In this document: positions 24,139 through 36,508 of the stretch, piece by piece
Layout: each line of letters starts with the position of its first letter
How positions within the stretch are numbered: position 1 is the stretch's first letter
Assembly (NCBI GenBank): GCA_963932465.1
Contig: OZ010795.1
Span: 471,376,806-471,440,805 of the forward strand
DNA from: Maratus speciosus
Taxonomy: Eukaryota; Arthropoda; Arachnida; Araneae; Salticidae
Length of the DNA: 64,000 bases
Direction: 5' to 3'
The notes under the pieces: generated by a model
Told to the model about the DNA's origin: nothing
Database searches by the model: none
The model's input: only the letters and a program-made list of their open reading frames with translations
Program-made: the position numbers and the translations under genes

Positions 24139-25016
24139 CCAGGTGCTATCGGAAAGTTCCCGGATTTCTATTACTGCGACTCTCCCTGTAAAAGCGTCAT
24201 GGTTACATTATCCAAACCCTCTTTTACTACTTTTGCTGCTTGACTTCAAGGTGTGAGCGCAGAATTTGTTTCTACGAATTTGTTTCGACTCGGTGTTTCG
24301 GAGTGTTTGCGATTTACCAATGGTGTGTGCATCAAATTTTGCGTGAAGCTCAGTAAATCTTCAACCGAAATTCTTGAAATGCTTCGTACGGCTTTTGGTG
24401 ATCAAGCTTGAAATTGGACAACGGTTTTTGAATGGCATTCGCTTTTGAAGGCGGAGTCGTCATTAATTTGTAAGTGAGAAGAGTTCAAGGCGACCAAACA
24501 CCAGCGAAACAGATGAGAAAACGCATACGAGAAGATCGTCGCCTAACTATCCAAGAACTTGCAGACAAAGTCGGAATGGGTTTGGGGTTTGCCAAGAAAC
24601 TTTGACGGATAATTTAAACATGTGGCGCATTGCTGCAAAGTTTGTTCCAAGACTTCTGACAAACGATTCCTAAAGACAGCACTGTTTTTTGCTCATAACA
24701 AAATGGTTGTTGTTCCCCACCCATCTTATTCACCGAATCTAGCTCCCTGTGATTTTGTATTATTAGCAAAATTGAAACTGAAACTGAAAGGACGACTTTT
24801 TGCAACTGTGTTCGACATTCAACGAGAATCGCAGACGGTCCTTGACAGCTTTTGAGAGAATGACTTCAGGAGTGCTTTCGAGAAGTGGAAAACGCGATGG
24901 GATCGGTATATACGTTCACAAGGTGACTGTTTTCAAGGAGATGGCAGCCAAAATTAGTTAAGGTTAAACAAATCTTGTTTTTACATCAAGTCCGGGAAAT
25001 TTCCGATAGAATCTCG
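24139..25016 (+). mobile_element. Defective mariner element
   Basis: Inverted ends CCAGGTGCTATCGGAAAGTT (left) and AATTTCCGATAGAATCTCG (right) are flanked by TA. Between them the mariner transposase is readable in pieces: the N-terminal CIKFCVKLSKSSTEILEMLR at about 24331-24390, the hinge region, then the C-terminal part. A full mariner is about 1.3 kb, so roughly 400 bp of the centre is deleted. Frameshifts and stops break the rest. Confidence 0.88.
24622..24960 (+). pseudogene. Mariner transposase C-terminal pseudogene
   Basis: The frame encodes PHPSYSPNLAPCDFVLLAKL, then KLKLKGRLFATVFDIQRES. The last catalytic Asp in the PCDF motif is present. A TGA at about 24853 interrupts before ENDFRSAFEKWKTRWDRYI, the normal tail, which continues in frame to GDGSQN. 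The DNA-binding N-terminus is separated by a deletion. Confidence 0.85.
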
Positions 25017-26029
25017 TATAATTCATAATTATTCATGTGGTTGAATAAATGAATTCTTTACCTAACTTTTCTTTTATTCTGTAACAATTTTTAAAGTGAC
25101 AGAAATCGTCAATCTTAATTTTAATTTTTTCTAATTTTCCCTCTTTATTGATATTTTCGTTTTTGGATAACCACCAGAACGAGCCAATTCCATGAAAAAA
25201 AAGAAGTATCAAAATCGAAGCATTTGTTTCAAATCTACTCCTTGATATTCATTAAATACTAACTTTTTTCTGAAAGTCAGTTAATAAATTTGTGGAAAAT
25301 CCTTTATCATTTATCTGCTTTTAGAGAGCAACTAAAAATAAGCTTACTCTATCGCCGATATCGTTCTGAATTTTCACGATATTTGACTGGATTTTTTTTA
25401 TGAGTTGCTCCATATAAAGTTGACTATTTAATTACGTAAACAAATCTTTGTTATCGTTCGCGCATGCGCAGATAAAAATTATTTCATACAACTGCTCATA
25501 TTTAATAAAATATTTAATATATTTAAATTCCAATTGCACTATATTGTTTCTACTACATTTTGCTAATTTTTCTGAAACTCGTGTTAAATTTGGTTGAAAA
25601 CCCTGCATGATATAAGCTAAAAAAATGCAAGAATTTTGTGATCATAAAAAAAATAGTTATATCTCCATGAACATACGTGTTATTCTTACAGAAATCAGTA
25701 CACAGGTTGTACAATATCCAGACATTTGTATGCTGTAGCGGTAGCTCATTTCGTGCATTTTACTTTACAGGATGATCTCACATATTATTATTTTCCTGTG
25801 ATTTTTTTTGTTAGCCCCTAATTGTCCTCCTTATCAAATTGACGTTCATAAATATGAGGTCAAACATATTCTTTATAATTCTGAAGTTCCAGATGAATCG
25901 ACAAGTGTATTTTTAAATATTCGACAAAATGTCTAAAACTGAAAGTGCCCGGTGATTAATGGCTATATAGAGTATGCCACACACTTCATAATCTGTAAAA
26001 AAGTTGTTGCAGTGCATCTGACTGGTCGT

Positions 26030-26455
26030 TTTTAATTTTATTTTATTTAAAGTATTATAGGATCCGTAAAACGAAGTGGTCATTTTCAATCTGATTATAT
26101 TTAAAGTATCATAACATCCTTAAAACGAAGTAGTCCTTTTTAATTTCATCTTATTTAAAGTATCATAACATTCTTAAAACGAAGTGGTCCTTTTTAATTT
26201 CATTATATTTAAAGTATCATAATATCCTTAAAATAAAGCGGCCCTTTTTAATTTCATTATATTTAAAGTATCATAACATCCTTAAAACGAAGTAGTCCTT
26301 TGTAATTTAATTTTATTTAAAGTATCATAACATCCTTAAAACGAAGTAGTCCTTTGTAATTTAATTTTATTTAAAGTATCATAACATCCTTAAAACGAAG
26401 TAGTCCTTTTTTATTTCATTATATTTAAAGTATCATAAGCATCCTTAAAATGCAC
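26030..26455. repeat. 54-bp minisatellite, about eight units
   Basis: The units carry ATTTAAAGTATCATAACATC followed by CTTAAAACGAAGTAGTCCTT. Starts fall every 54 bp from 26045 (26045, 26099, 26153 and on). It lies in intron 5, about 380 bp from the microexon in transcript direction. Confidence 0.95.
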
Positions 26456-26835
26456 CGAAACTGATTTCCTCTTATAGATCATAATGTAATCAAATTCTTT
26501 TGTGCGTCCCTCTGAACGAACACCGTAAATGATTTCCCCCCATAGACTATAATGAAACGCAGTTTTTTTATATACCTGTATATGAGATATAAATGATACA
26601 CACTTCATTTTCAATACCGAAAATTCTATACTAGACCTGAATAACATATCAAAATTTGCATGCAATAGTTACGAGATTTCGAACACAGCCAGAAAGAAGA
26701 CAAATTGAATTCATAAACACTTTTCCACTTTGTTGGAAAGTGTTAAAAAATAAAGAAAGAACTATAACATATTTTTAAAAAATTGAACCAATAAAATCTA
26801 CATATAAAGATGAGCGAAAATATTAATAAACTTAC

Positions 26836-26857
26836 CAATCGAAATTGTAGTAAAAGA
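26836..26857 (-). CDS. PTPDC1: PTPDC1-like 22-nt microexon (exon 5)
   Basis: The exon reads TC TTT TAC TAC AAT TTC GAT TG on the minus strand. The acceptor is ATATGCAG (26858-26865) and the donor GTAAGT-like (GTAAG at 26835-26831). It joins exon 4 (phase 1) to exon 6 (needing one base) and restores IFYYNFDW before KDYG. The family has an aromatic-rich Y-x-Y-N-F-x-W at exactly this place. Skipping it would shift the frame and would delete the strand preceding the general-acid loop. It is far too short for ordinary ORF detection. The chance of a 22-nt segment having both splice sites, both phases and the family peptide is negligible. Confidence 0.92.
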
Positions 26858-26964
26858 CTGCATATGAGAAGGAGAGAAGAAAATAAAAATAAAAAAAGCT
26901 CTTTAATGATATAAATTTCAAATATTTGAGAACTGAATAATAAAACAAATTTTAAAAAACTTAC

Positions 26965-27080
26965 TTTTGTTTTCCATGAAAATTTGTGGATCGTAGGTGA
27001 ATCCTGATTTTTCGAGGGGAACGCCGCACGAACTGTGTTCTCCTCGCTCTTGTAGATTGATTAATGATTTGATGCCGAAC
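26965..27080 (-). CDS. PTPDC1: PTPDC1-like coding exon 4 (phosphatase N-terminal half)
   Basis: The exon is 116 nt with acceptor TTTTAG (27081-27086) and donor GTAAGT (26964). It encodes FGIKSLINLQERGEHSSCG, then VPLEKSGFTYDPQIFMENK. The family pattern GIK-[ST]-[IL]-INLQ-x-x-GEH-x-SCG is complete. This is the first strand and loop of the dual-specificity phosphatase fold. It ends in phase 1, which does not fit the catalytic exon directly; the frame is rescued by the 22-nt microexon 107 nt downstream in transcript direction. Confidence 0.94.
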
Positions 27081-28434
27081 CTAAAATGATTTCAGAAATT
27101 ACTTGAAAGTAAATTTCTGTGTAAATTTGTAGTTTACAAATAGAAGAAGAAACATTGTTTTAAATTTTTTCTATAAGATAAACATTAGCCTCTAATGATT
27201 TGCATTTGATGCCATATTAAAAACTATTTTGAAAGTTTTTTAAACTTCTCTGTAAAATGCCAAATTCGTTATTTACAAATAGCGTTAGAAATATTGGTTT
27301 AAAGTTACTGTAAAATAAACAATTACTCAATTTAAAGTATTTCTATAACTAGAAAACTCCTGCAAAAAAAGTGGACATTTCCTACCAAATTAATAGTTTC
27401 TTTGTGAAAAAGATACGAATTCCATTCAACTGGAAGTAATATTTACAACTAAAATAGCGTCTTATATTTTTATATCTTTGCTACCACTATTTCAAACAAT
27501 TATCTGCGTGGTAGATTTTTTAGCATCTGAAAAGGAAATGCACCTTGAAGATCACTTAGAAAAAGTGGTAGCAAATATATAAAAAACATACGAGGCTCCG
27601 ACGTCTGACTAAAACTACATATGAACTATGAAAAATGAAATAAAAATTGAATTTTTTGCACATTCTAAAAGTTACAGTAGCAATAACCTAATATTGACAG
27701 TTTTTGTTAAATTAAATATATATATATATATGATTAGATATCAATTTTATAGTTTTTTTTTAAGATAAACATTTAAATTGTGAGCTTTTAATGTTAAATA
27801 ACTTTTAAATGTTTTCATTTATATATTCTGAAATTAGTTTTCTAGCGGATAATAACGTTAACCAAAACACGTGACATGATAACAGTGTGATCTACAAAAC
27901 CGCGCTGAAAAGAAAATACAGTGCACTCCCGATTATCCGGGTTAATCACCGGGAGAGGTCGCACGGACAATCAAAAAGCACGGATAATCCGAAAACTCCT
28001 TTTTATTAAAGAAAAAAATCAACACAGTACAAATATATAAAAACTAGCAAACCCCGCGGCTTTACTCGCGTAATATTTGAAATATGCCAAGTGATATTTA
28101 TATGTCTAATTTTTATTAAAAGGTACTAAATTTTTATTTTATTAAAAGGTAATATTTTATTTTATTAAAAGTTAATATTTTATTTTATTAAAAGGGTTTT
28201 TTTTATTAAAAGGTACTTATTACTTTTAGGAATAATTAAAAAATTACTATTTAAAACACAGTTTGATTAAACAACATTATTACACTGCATTAGGCAGAAA
28301 TGAGACTTAAATTAATAAAACGAAATAAAACTAAATAAATGATAATTTAGAAAATATTTTGAAACTTTTATGCTCAATTGATACGCTCATTTCAGTATTC
28401 ATTTGAAGTTTTGAATTTTTTAGAAACCATCTTC

Positions 28435-30740
28435 TTACATCTTAAAATTAACTATCATGTCAAATTCGAAGTCCTACCACCTCTCTCAACGTAAAGGGCT
28501 ATGTTGTAATAGGAGCTGTCACCATTAATTTGCAACATTAATTTTGAAATCGGTTTGTTATTTCCAATTATTCAACAGAAATCTAATTTAGAAAGCTTTT
28601 AAAGGCCTTTTTTAGAACGTTTGTTGTTCCTGTGAACCCCAGGTGGTAGAATCATCGGTATAAAATATAGCCTGTGTAGGACCAGAGACTGCTACCATTG
28701 ATTCGCAACTATTACTTTTATAATCGGTTTATATTCCCTGAAATTGCATTGAAATCGTAATTTAGGACTTTTTAGAATGCTTTTCGCATCTCCCATTCGC
28801 TTCACCCCTTTTTAATTCGAATTTATTTTCGACAGTCCTTCGAGGGCATTTATATTTTATGAGTAACTACCATGCCATATTTAAAGTTTCTAGCCTTTTC
28901 AGTATCACAGAAGTCGCAATTTAGAAAGTTTTTAGTTCCTGCAACACTTTGGTGGTAGTGGCGCAGAAATAAAATATGACTTATGTTTGAGCAGGTTCTA
29001 TCACCAACAATTTGTCATCATTATTTTTTTAATCGGTTTGGTATTTGATAAAATTGTATAAAAATTATAATTTATAACGCTTTTCGCTCACTTCGTCTTT
29101 TTAAATTTGGAATTTTCTTTCGAATGTTCTTAGAAAGCAGCTGCATCTTGTAAGTAAATACCATGACATACTTGAAAGTGTTAGACCCCTCAGTTGTGCA
29201 AAAAACGCAAATTAGAACATGTTTTGCTTTTGCAACCCTCAGAGAGTAGTGACAACAACATAAAATATAACCTATGTTATAGCAGGGACTGTCACCATTG
29301 ATTTCCAACCATTACATTTGAAATAGCTTTGGTATTTCCTGAGATTGAGTAGAAATCGCAATTTAGAATGTTTTTAGAACGCTTTTCGCGCATTTTCACC
29401 CCTTTTTAAAATTTCAATTTTTTCGAAACAGTTCTTAAAGATCACTTATATCTAATAAATATGTTCCTTGCCTAATTTCAAGTTGCTAGCCCCTACCGAT
29501 CACAAAAATCGAAATTTAGAACGCTTTTTTGCTCCTACAAAGTCTAGGTGATAGTGATACCTACATAAAATAGCGTCTATGTTAGAGCAGAGGCTGTCAG
29601 CACCAATTTCCTACCATTAGTTTTAAAATCAGTTTGATTCTTCCTCAGATATTGCTGACAAATCGGCATTTAGAACGTTTTTAGAACGCATTTCGCACAT
29701 TTTGCTCCTGCATCTCCTCTGGGGTAGTGGAAACAGATATAAAATATAGCCTATCTTGGAGCAAGATCTGTCACCATCATTTTTACACCATTATATTTGA
29801 AATCGGTTAAGTACTTCCTCAGATTGCAAAAAAATCGCTATTTAGAACGTTTTTTACAACGCTTTTTGCGCATTTTGACCCCTTTTTAAATTTCGATTTT
29901 TTTAGGAAATGTCCTTAGAGATCATTGATATCTTATAACTAACTATCATTCCAAATTTCACGATTTTAGGCCCTTCCGTAACGCAAAAAACCGCAATTTA
30001 GAACGTTTTTCTCCTGCATCATTTTTGGGGTAGTGGCACCGACATAAAACATAGCCTATGTTGAAGCAAGGGTTGTCACCATCATTTTGACGCCATTATT
30101 TTTTAAATCGGTTTGGTATTTCCGGAGATTGTGTAGAAACCACCATGTAGAACGTTTTTTAGAACGCTTTTCGCGCATTTTCACCCCTTTTTAATTTCGA
30201 ATTGTTTAAGAACTGTTCTTAGAATCCTTTATATCTAATAAATAACTAATATTTCAAATTTCATATTTTTAGGTCCTTCAGTAACACATAAATCGCAGTT
30301 TTAGAACGTTTTTTGCTTTTGCACCCTCTTTGGGGTAGTGGAACCGACATAAAATATAGCCTATCTTGGAGCAAGCGTTGTCACCACCATTTTGACACCA
30401 ATATTTTTTAAATCGGTTTGGTATTTCCTGAGATTGGGTAGAAACTACCATTTAGAACGTTTTTTAGAACGCTTTTCGCGCATTTTTACCCCTTTTAAAT
30501 TTCGAATTGTTTAAGAACTGTTCTTAGACATCATTTATATCTTATAAGCAACTAATATTCCAAATTTCATATTTCTAGGCCCTTCAGTAACGCAAAAATC
30601 GCATTTTTAGAGCGTTTTTTTGCTCCTGCACCCCCTTTGGGGTAGTGGCACCGACATAAAATATAGCCTATGCTCTAAGTTGGACTAACACCATTATTTT
30701 GATACCATTACTTTTGAAATCGGTTTGCTAGTTCCAGAGC
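28435..30740. repeat. About 305-bp tandem satellite, nine units, two short
   Basis: The anchor AGCCTATGTT-like (followed by CACCAT and AATCGGTTTGG) occurs near 28496, 28668, 28977, 29269, 29572, 29747, 30052, 30357 and 30663. Spacings are 172, 309, 292, 303, 175, 305, 305 and 306. The two short units lack the segment containing CACCCCTTTTTAAATTTCGA. The units are diverged, so the array is old. Confidence 0.9.
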
Positions 30741-31085
30741 TTACCTCCTACAAATAAACAATTTTTACCTCTTTATAATATGAATATAGATAGATGAGTA
30801 TAGATTACTTACATTTGCATGCTGTATAACAACTGCCATGATTCATTTCCTGCTAGTATCTCCATATTATTGCTCTCGGGGATGTGGGGCAATTGGCCCC
30901 GGGCTCCTCGACAAACTGTCAGAAGTCTCTCAAACTAGGAATTTTCCGTTTAATATTTACTGCGTAAAAACAATTAGTTATGCATCTTTGCTTCTGCTGT
31001 TTGTTCATCTCTTGTCTTATATCGATACATACTTTACGAACCGCAGTAATGTCACCGTAATCAAATTTTCTTTCTCCCATATTAG

Positions 31086-32552
31086 TCCAGGCAATAGAGA
31101 CCGTATAGGGACTCTACTTAGCAAAATTAATGATAGTACTGGAAATTGGCTTTCTAGATGTTTTTTGGGTCGCTGAATCCGAATTTGTAACTTCCCACCA
31201 AAATTTCCCCCGGCAAACCCCTCAAATTTTGGTAAAAAGTCCCCCAAAAAAGTTTTTATTAAAAAATTCCATATTTTTATTGTTTTAGGGGAAAAGTAGC
31301 TAGAAATTCAGAAAGTAGACAAAATTTGCAACAAATTAGATAGATGACATTATGACTTCGGATGAAGGGGAAGGGGGGATCTGCCTCGGAACATGCGCCG
31401 CAGTGCTGCGTGGACTAAGTTGCACAATTCCACTTAACCACTCACATGTTTACATTAGCCCTCCCATCTTCCCTCCGAACTTTCTCTAAGGTTTACTTTA
31501 AGTTTTTTGGGTCGCTGAATCAGAATTTTTAACTTAACCCCAAAATTTCCCCCACCCCCGAACCCCCCCCCCCAAATAGTTGCTTTTAACTTAAATTTCT
31601 TATTGTTTTAGGGGAAAAGCATTACGAAATTCGGAAACTAGACAAAATTTGCAACAAATAGGATATATGACATTATGACGTAGGATAAACGGGGAGAGAG
31701 GGGGCTGCCTCGGAACATTCCCCGCGCGCTTTTCTCAAAAACCAAATTTTTTCAAAAAATCAATTTTTTGGGGGGTTGCCGGGTGAAATTTTAGTGGGAA
31801 GTTACAAATTCGGATTCAGCGACCCAAAAAACATTTAGAAAGCCGATTTCCAGTACTACCATTAATTTTGCCAGATAAAATGACCTATTGCATGGACTTC
31901 CATTTAGTGCACGTAGCGCCGCAGTGCATGTTCCGAGGTAGCCCTCACCCTCCCCGTTCATCCTAATTCATAATGTCATATATCCTATTTGTTGCAAATT
32001 TTGTCTAGTTTCTGAATTTCGTAATGCTTTTCCCCTAAAACAATAAGAAATTTAAGTTAAAAACAACTATTTGGGGGGGTTTCGGGGGGGAAATTTTTGG
32101 GCGAAAGTTAAAAATTCGGATTCAGCGACCCAAAAATCTTAAAGTAAACCTTATAGATAAAGTTCGGAGGGGAGATGGGAGGGCGAATGTAAACGTGTGA
32201 GTGGTTAAGTGGAATTGTGCAACTTAGTTTACGCAGCACCGCGCGCATGTTCCGAGGCAGATCCCCCTTCCCCTTCATCCTAAGTCATAATGTCATGTAT
32301 CTACTTTGTTGGAGATTTTGTCTACTTTCTGAATTTCTAGATACTTTTTCTCTAAAACAATAAAAAAATTGATTTTTTTAATAAAAACCTTTTTGGGGGC
32401 TTTTTACCAAAATTTGGGGGGGGGGGGTTGCCGGAGGAAATTTTGGTGGGAAGTTACAAATTCGGATTCAGCGACCCAAAAAACATCTAGAAAGCCGATT
32501 TCCGGTACTACCATTAATTTTGCTAGGTAAAATTCCCTATTACCTGGACTAT
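31086..32552. repeat. Long composite palindrome with sub-repeats
   Basis: The left arm (31086-31750) and right arm (31780-32552) are reverse complements. Each arm holds two tandem half-units marked by GGGTCGCTGAATC followed by a GGGGAAAAG block. G- and C-runs sit at matching places. The ends are near CAGGCAATAGAG and CCTATTACCTGG. No coding capacity is recognised. Confidence 0.88.
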
Positions 32553-32747
32553 ATAGTCTAACAAAGTTTCTACAGATTGTAGAGCAGTAGTATGAGAAAT
32601 TTTATTTCCCTCATTTAGTACATCTTTTGCATCAGTACTATCATCACTATTAGATTTAACAACACAGTTAGAAACGATATCTTCATCTGTCAAATACTCG
32701 AAGCCAGGCTCACATGCCCTCCCATCCTCTTTAACACTACCCGTCAA
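32523..32747 (-). pseudogene. Tigger/jerky-type transposase C-terminal fragment
   Basis: The frame encodes FEYLTDEDIVSNCV, an acidic Ser/Asp stretch, then ISHTTALQSVETLLDYIVQ. This is the family's C-terminal pattern: an acidic linker followed by [IV]SH-x-x-AL-x-x-[FIVL]-E-x-x-L-x-[WY]. The catalytic core is absent. The palindrome at 31086-32552 begins just where this fragment stops. Confidence 0.7.
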
Positions 32748-33815
32748 ATAGATTTCAGAGCGTTCGATTTTATCTGTACGTATTTCACAATACTATCATC
32801 TAAACATGAAACGATTCTAATTAACATCAAACATCGATTTTACATGCATGATAAAAATGAAACTGTTATTATTATTATTATTATTTTGTGAGTCCGGAAT
32901 GAGCACGGATAATCCGCAAACCGGATAATCCGCGCACGGATAATCGAGAGTACACCGTAAAAAGAAAAGAACAGTGATTTACAAATCACTCGTGTAAGTA
33001 GGTTCCTATTTCAGAATCCGTACTGCCTTTGAGTTTGAATACCGCTATTTTCGAATAGTAATCTTTGCCTCATTTAATAGCAGAAATATTACTATTCGGA
33101 AACATTGGCAATCAGATTCAAACATCGTTCGAACCTTGAATTTATTAAAAGTAATGAAGCAACTGATAAAATAACCTTAACCATTTCTAAATAAAATTTT
33201 ATATTCCTCAAGCCAATAGTTTGCATGTATTTGTTACTGTGAAAGACCGAAATTGGAGAATGTCGACTATGAACTTCGAACCGAAGTTCTACATTTTCGA
33301 TTTACATGTAGTCTTGGGAAAATTACATCGTGCTTTCATAATCCGTAATCAATTAAAGTTTTGAAGGAATTTACATCAAAAGATTTATCAAATATTATGG
33401 TTTTTAAAAGACATTTGTTTTAAGATTTTTTCTTTGAAATCTGTATAAGTGAAATTGGATATAACAAATTACGGTACTTTTCTGTTATACAGCTACCATT
33501 GTCGCCAAGCGTAATAGTTGGCGCAAAATGAAAATCACGTGGATTGAAACATCTGAAAAATAAAGAAAAAGCACTGTCGATAGTAAAGCGAGCATTTTAA
33601 AAATATAACATTTGAAAATTACAGATTTTTACGAACTATTTTATTAAATCACAAATATATACTTAAAATAAGTGAGCAAATAACTGTTTATGCAATAAAG
33701 TAATAAAATAAAACTCATTTGTAATTTTATGCCAGCAGTTTAATATATCTTTTAGCATTGCAGTAACCATTTTGGCATGATGTCCGTATAACGGAAAAGT
33801 ACCCAAATTACTTAC

Positions 33816-33896
33816 TCTCTAAACTGCTTGATGATTTTGTACTTTTCTATGATTTCTGTGGAAGGACGAGCCATTGTCACGATGTCATCTGTAACC
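33816..33896 (-). CDS. PTPDC1: PTPDC1-like coding exon 3 (WVTD segment)
   Basis: The exon is 81 nt with acceptor TTGCAG (33897-33902) and donor GTAAG (33815). It begins with the third base of a split Trp codon and encodes VTDDIVTMARPSTEIIEKY followed by KIIKQFR. This matches the family block V-T-D-[ND]-I-x-x-MARPS, which leads into the phosphatase fold. It ends in phase 2, and the next exon supplies G to make Glu. The reading frame is intact and the segment is strongly conserved, so identification is secure. Confidence 0.93.
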
Positions 33897-34166
33897 CTGC
33901 AAGAAGAGATATGGTATTTTCATTATAAAGCAAAAACATATCTGCGAGTAAACGTTGACGTCATATAGATGGTGACAACACCTGACGAATAAATTTCGCT
34001 TTTAGAGCATTTTTTTTAAAACTTCTAACATAGCACAATATCAGCTTTTTACTCATTCGAATAGGGGAAAAATGTCCTTTCAAATGCAGATAGTTTGAAA
34101 TCTGTATCTCAATTTACTGATTTTTTATGGTTTTTAAAATGATTTTCAAGCATGATCTTTTTTTTT

Positions 34167-36506
34167 AGGGTTCCGTACTTAAAAAGTGAAAACGGAACCA
34201 TTATAAGATCACTCCTGTGTCTGTTTGTTTGTCTGTCTGTCACAGCCATTTTACTCGTAAACTATGGAACGTGGAAAGTTCAAATTCGGGGAAGTAATAA
34301 AGACCATTGACCCACATATTTTCAGAGTAATAAACATTCATAAATATATTTAGTAAAAAAGTAGAGGGGCTAATTATGCTACTTGAAGAAAAAAAATATT
34401 TTATTTGCATATCATGTGGGGTATCCTGTGAAAGCTTTTGTAACGCTGAACTCAAAAATACATTCCTTTTAATTTTAGGTATTATATTTTCAAAGATATT
34501 GTTGAAAATGTAGCGCAAAAATATGTTCCCCCCATCTAATTCCGAATCTACTGAAACTAAAATTATGAAAAAATTAGAGGTAGTAGACGTTAATGTAAAC
34601 CTTGCCGGAAAATTATAGCGATTACCCTAGGTCACATAGTTTTTGAGTAATTAGCATTTTTCTGTTATACACAAATTTCGATTTACGGGTATTCAGAAAA
34701 ATTGTTGAGCATCGCTGAATATACCTATCGTTGCAGAAGAATAAAAGCATTGTTGATAATGATTTTCGAAAAAAAATCATCGGTAATTAGCCGAGATATT
34801 AATCCTTAAAGGTACGGCCAGTTTGGACATACGCAAGGACGCAGGGGCGGCGTACTCTATGCTTAGTTAACAACTTTTAATGATATATATGTGTAATGTA
34901 ATGTCCAGTAACAGTATAAAAGCAATAAACGTCAAATTGTTAAAAACATACTAATTTAAGTGCTCTCGGGACTCTAAAAAGTGGAAAAAATGAAAAAAAG
35001 ATAATTTTCAACATTTAATGTCTTAAAATGTATATGATTTTAAAACACAATTTTAATTGGGATGAAAGATATAAGTATGCTCTTTCGTTTCATGTATTTA
35101 AAAAATTGCAAGATACAGAATTAGTATTTATAGGGGGCTCGAAACTGTTGGACATTTGTCGAACAAAAAATTGGCATAACAGTTTACGCGCAGGATTACA
35201 AAATAAATATTGCAACTAGAATGAAAATTTTGGTGCTTACTTATACTTCAGATTGTAATAATTTCCCTGAACTTAAATAAATTTGTATTTAAAGCATTTT
35301 TATATTTTTAATGCAATGCTGAATTTAGCTAATACAAAATTTTGAAAATTTCAATAGTAAAATCACCTAAAAAAATATTTTTTTTTGAACAATAAAAAGG
35401 AAATTTTAGGTTCAGTTTATACAGACTAACATGAAATATATGCTTTGAAAATTTCATGAAAAAATATTCAGAAGTTTTTGAGGTATCTTGCGCGTTATGC
35501 CCAAAAAACGCCATTTGGAAAATAATGACTTTAAAGTTTCGGAAACGCCGCTTCAGCTATTGAGCGGGTATAATTCTAAAAGCCAAACTTCTGTTCTAAT
35601 GGGAATTTCAAGGAAACAATTATGTCAAAATATTCAGAAAATATAGGAGTTTAACATCTAAAAAAATTAAAATTTCTTAAATTTTGAAGCTTTAAGAGTC
35701 CTGCGACCACTTAATCCTTTCCGACACGGAGTAATTCTATTTATAAACTTATGAAATAATGAACTGACACCAGAATTTATAAGCGAATTTATTAGAAAAT
35801 GCGAACTTGCTTATTTTCACGTACATGATAAAAGGAAAATTTTAATTAAATATTCTTGGTGCCGTTTGTCTGTTTTAGAATTAAAATTAGGTGTCCGTTT
35901 TTTAAGGGCATCGCCCTCGAAAGATTTAATTTGAATGAATCACATAAATACTGTGGGATTCGCGATAGTTTGCATTGATTGTATCTCTCAATACGCCTCG
36001 AGTGACTTTAAAAGTTAATTAAACACCTATCTGAAAAAACGCGGCACTGACCAAGGCGACGTTGCAACTTTGAGACCTCAATTCCAAGCGCGCTTAGCAC
36101 AATGCCAAATTTAAACTTTGAACAAAGGTTTTGTTTTAGCTACATTGTAGAAATAAAGGTTATTACTACGCTGAATTTAGTTTCATGAAATGCCAAATGA
36201 AGTTTAACTATGCACTGCTTTTATTTACCGAATTTAGTTAATCATAAACAGATTAGGATAATATTAAAAGAAGAGTTATACGAATAGCTATATTTGATAT
36301 TATTTAGGTTTCATCTCTTTGAACTTTCATGGTATACCCATTTACACTTTTCTAATATATACAGTTATACCCAACCCTACGTCGTATAGTTTTTTACAAA
36401 GTCTTAGAATTCTTTTAACAAAGATTTTTTTTTTAATAATACAATTACAAATTCATATATTTATTCTACGGAACCCTCTGTGCGCGAGTAATGCTCGTAC
36501 TTGACC
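34167..36506. mobile_element. Hairpin-start element (AGGGTTCCGT ... ACGGAACCCTCTGTG)
   Basis: The element starts AGGGTTCCGTAC, with a nearby ACGGAACC able to pair with it, followed by a GTCTGTCTGTC run. It ends ACGGAACCCTCTGTGCGCGA, then CTCGTACTTGACC with hairpin potential. It interrupts an older repeat that is continuous in the copy near 5880-5950. The same plan appears in 46157-46860. No gene is recognised between the ends. Confidence 0.6.
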
Positions 36507-36508
36507 AT

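Larger units (their letters stand above)
27919..32957 (-). mobile_element. Pogo/Tigger-type element holding a satellite and a palindrome
   Basis: Ends CAGTGCACTCCCGATTATCC (27919) and GGATAATCGAGAGTACACCG (32957) are inverted and flanked by TA. Further copies of the GCACGGATAATCCG motif lie just inside both ends. A transposase C-terminal fragment remains at 32523-32747. The remainder of the gene has been lost or replaced by the 305-bp array and the 1.5-kb palindrome. The element occupies most of intron 3. Confidence 0.8.

Noticed and set aside
28435..30740. CRISPR-like array
   Set aside because: Units are about 305 bp, diverged, without short direct repeats and unique spacers; the genome is eukaryotic.
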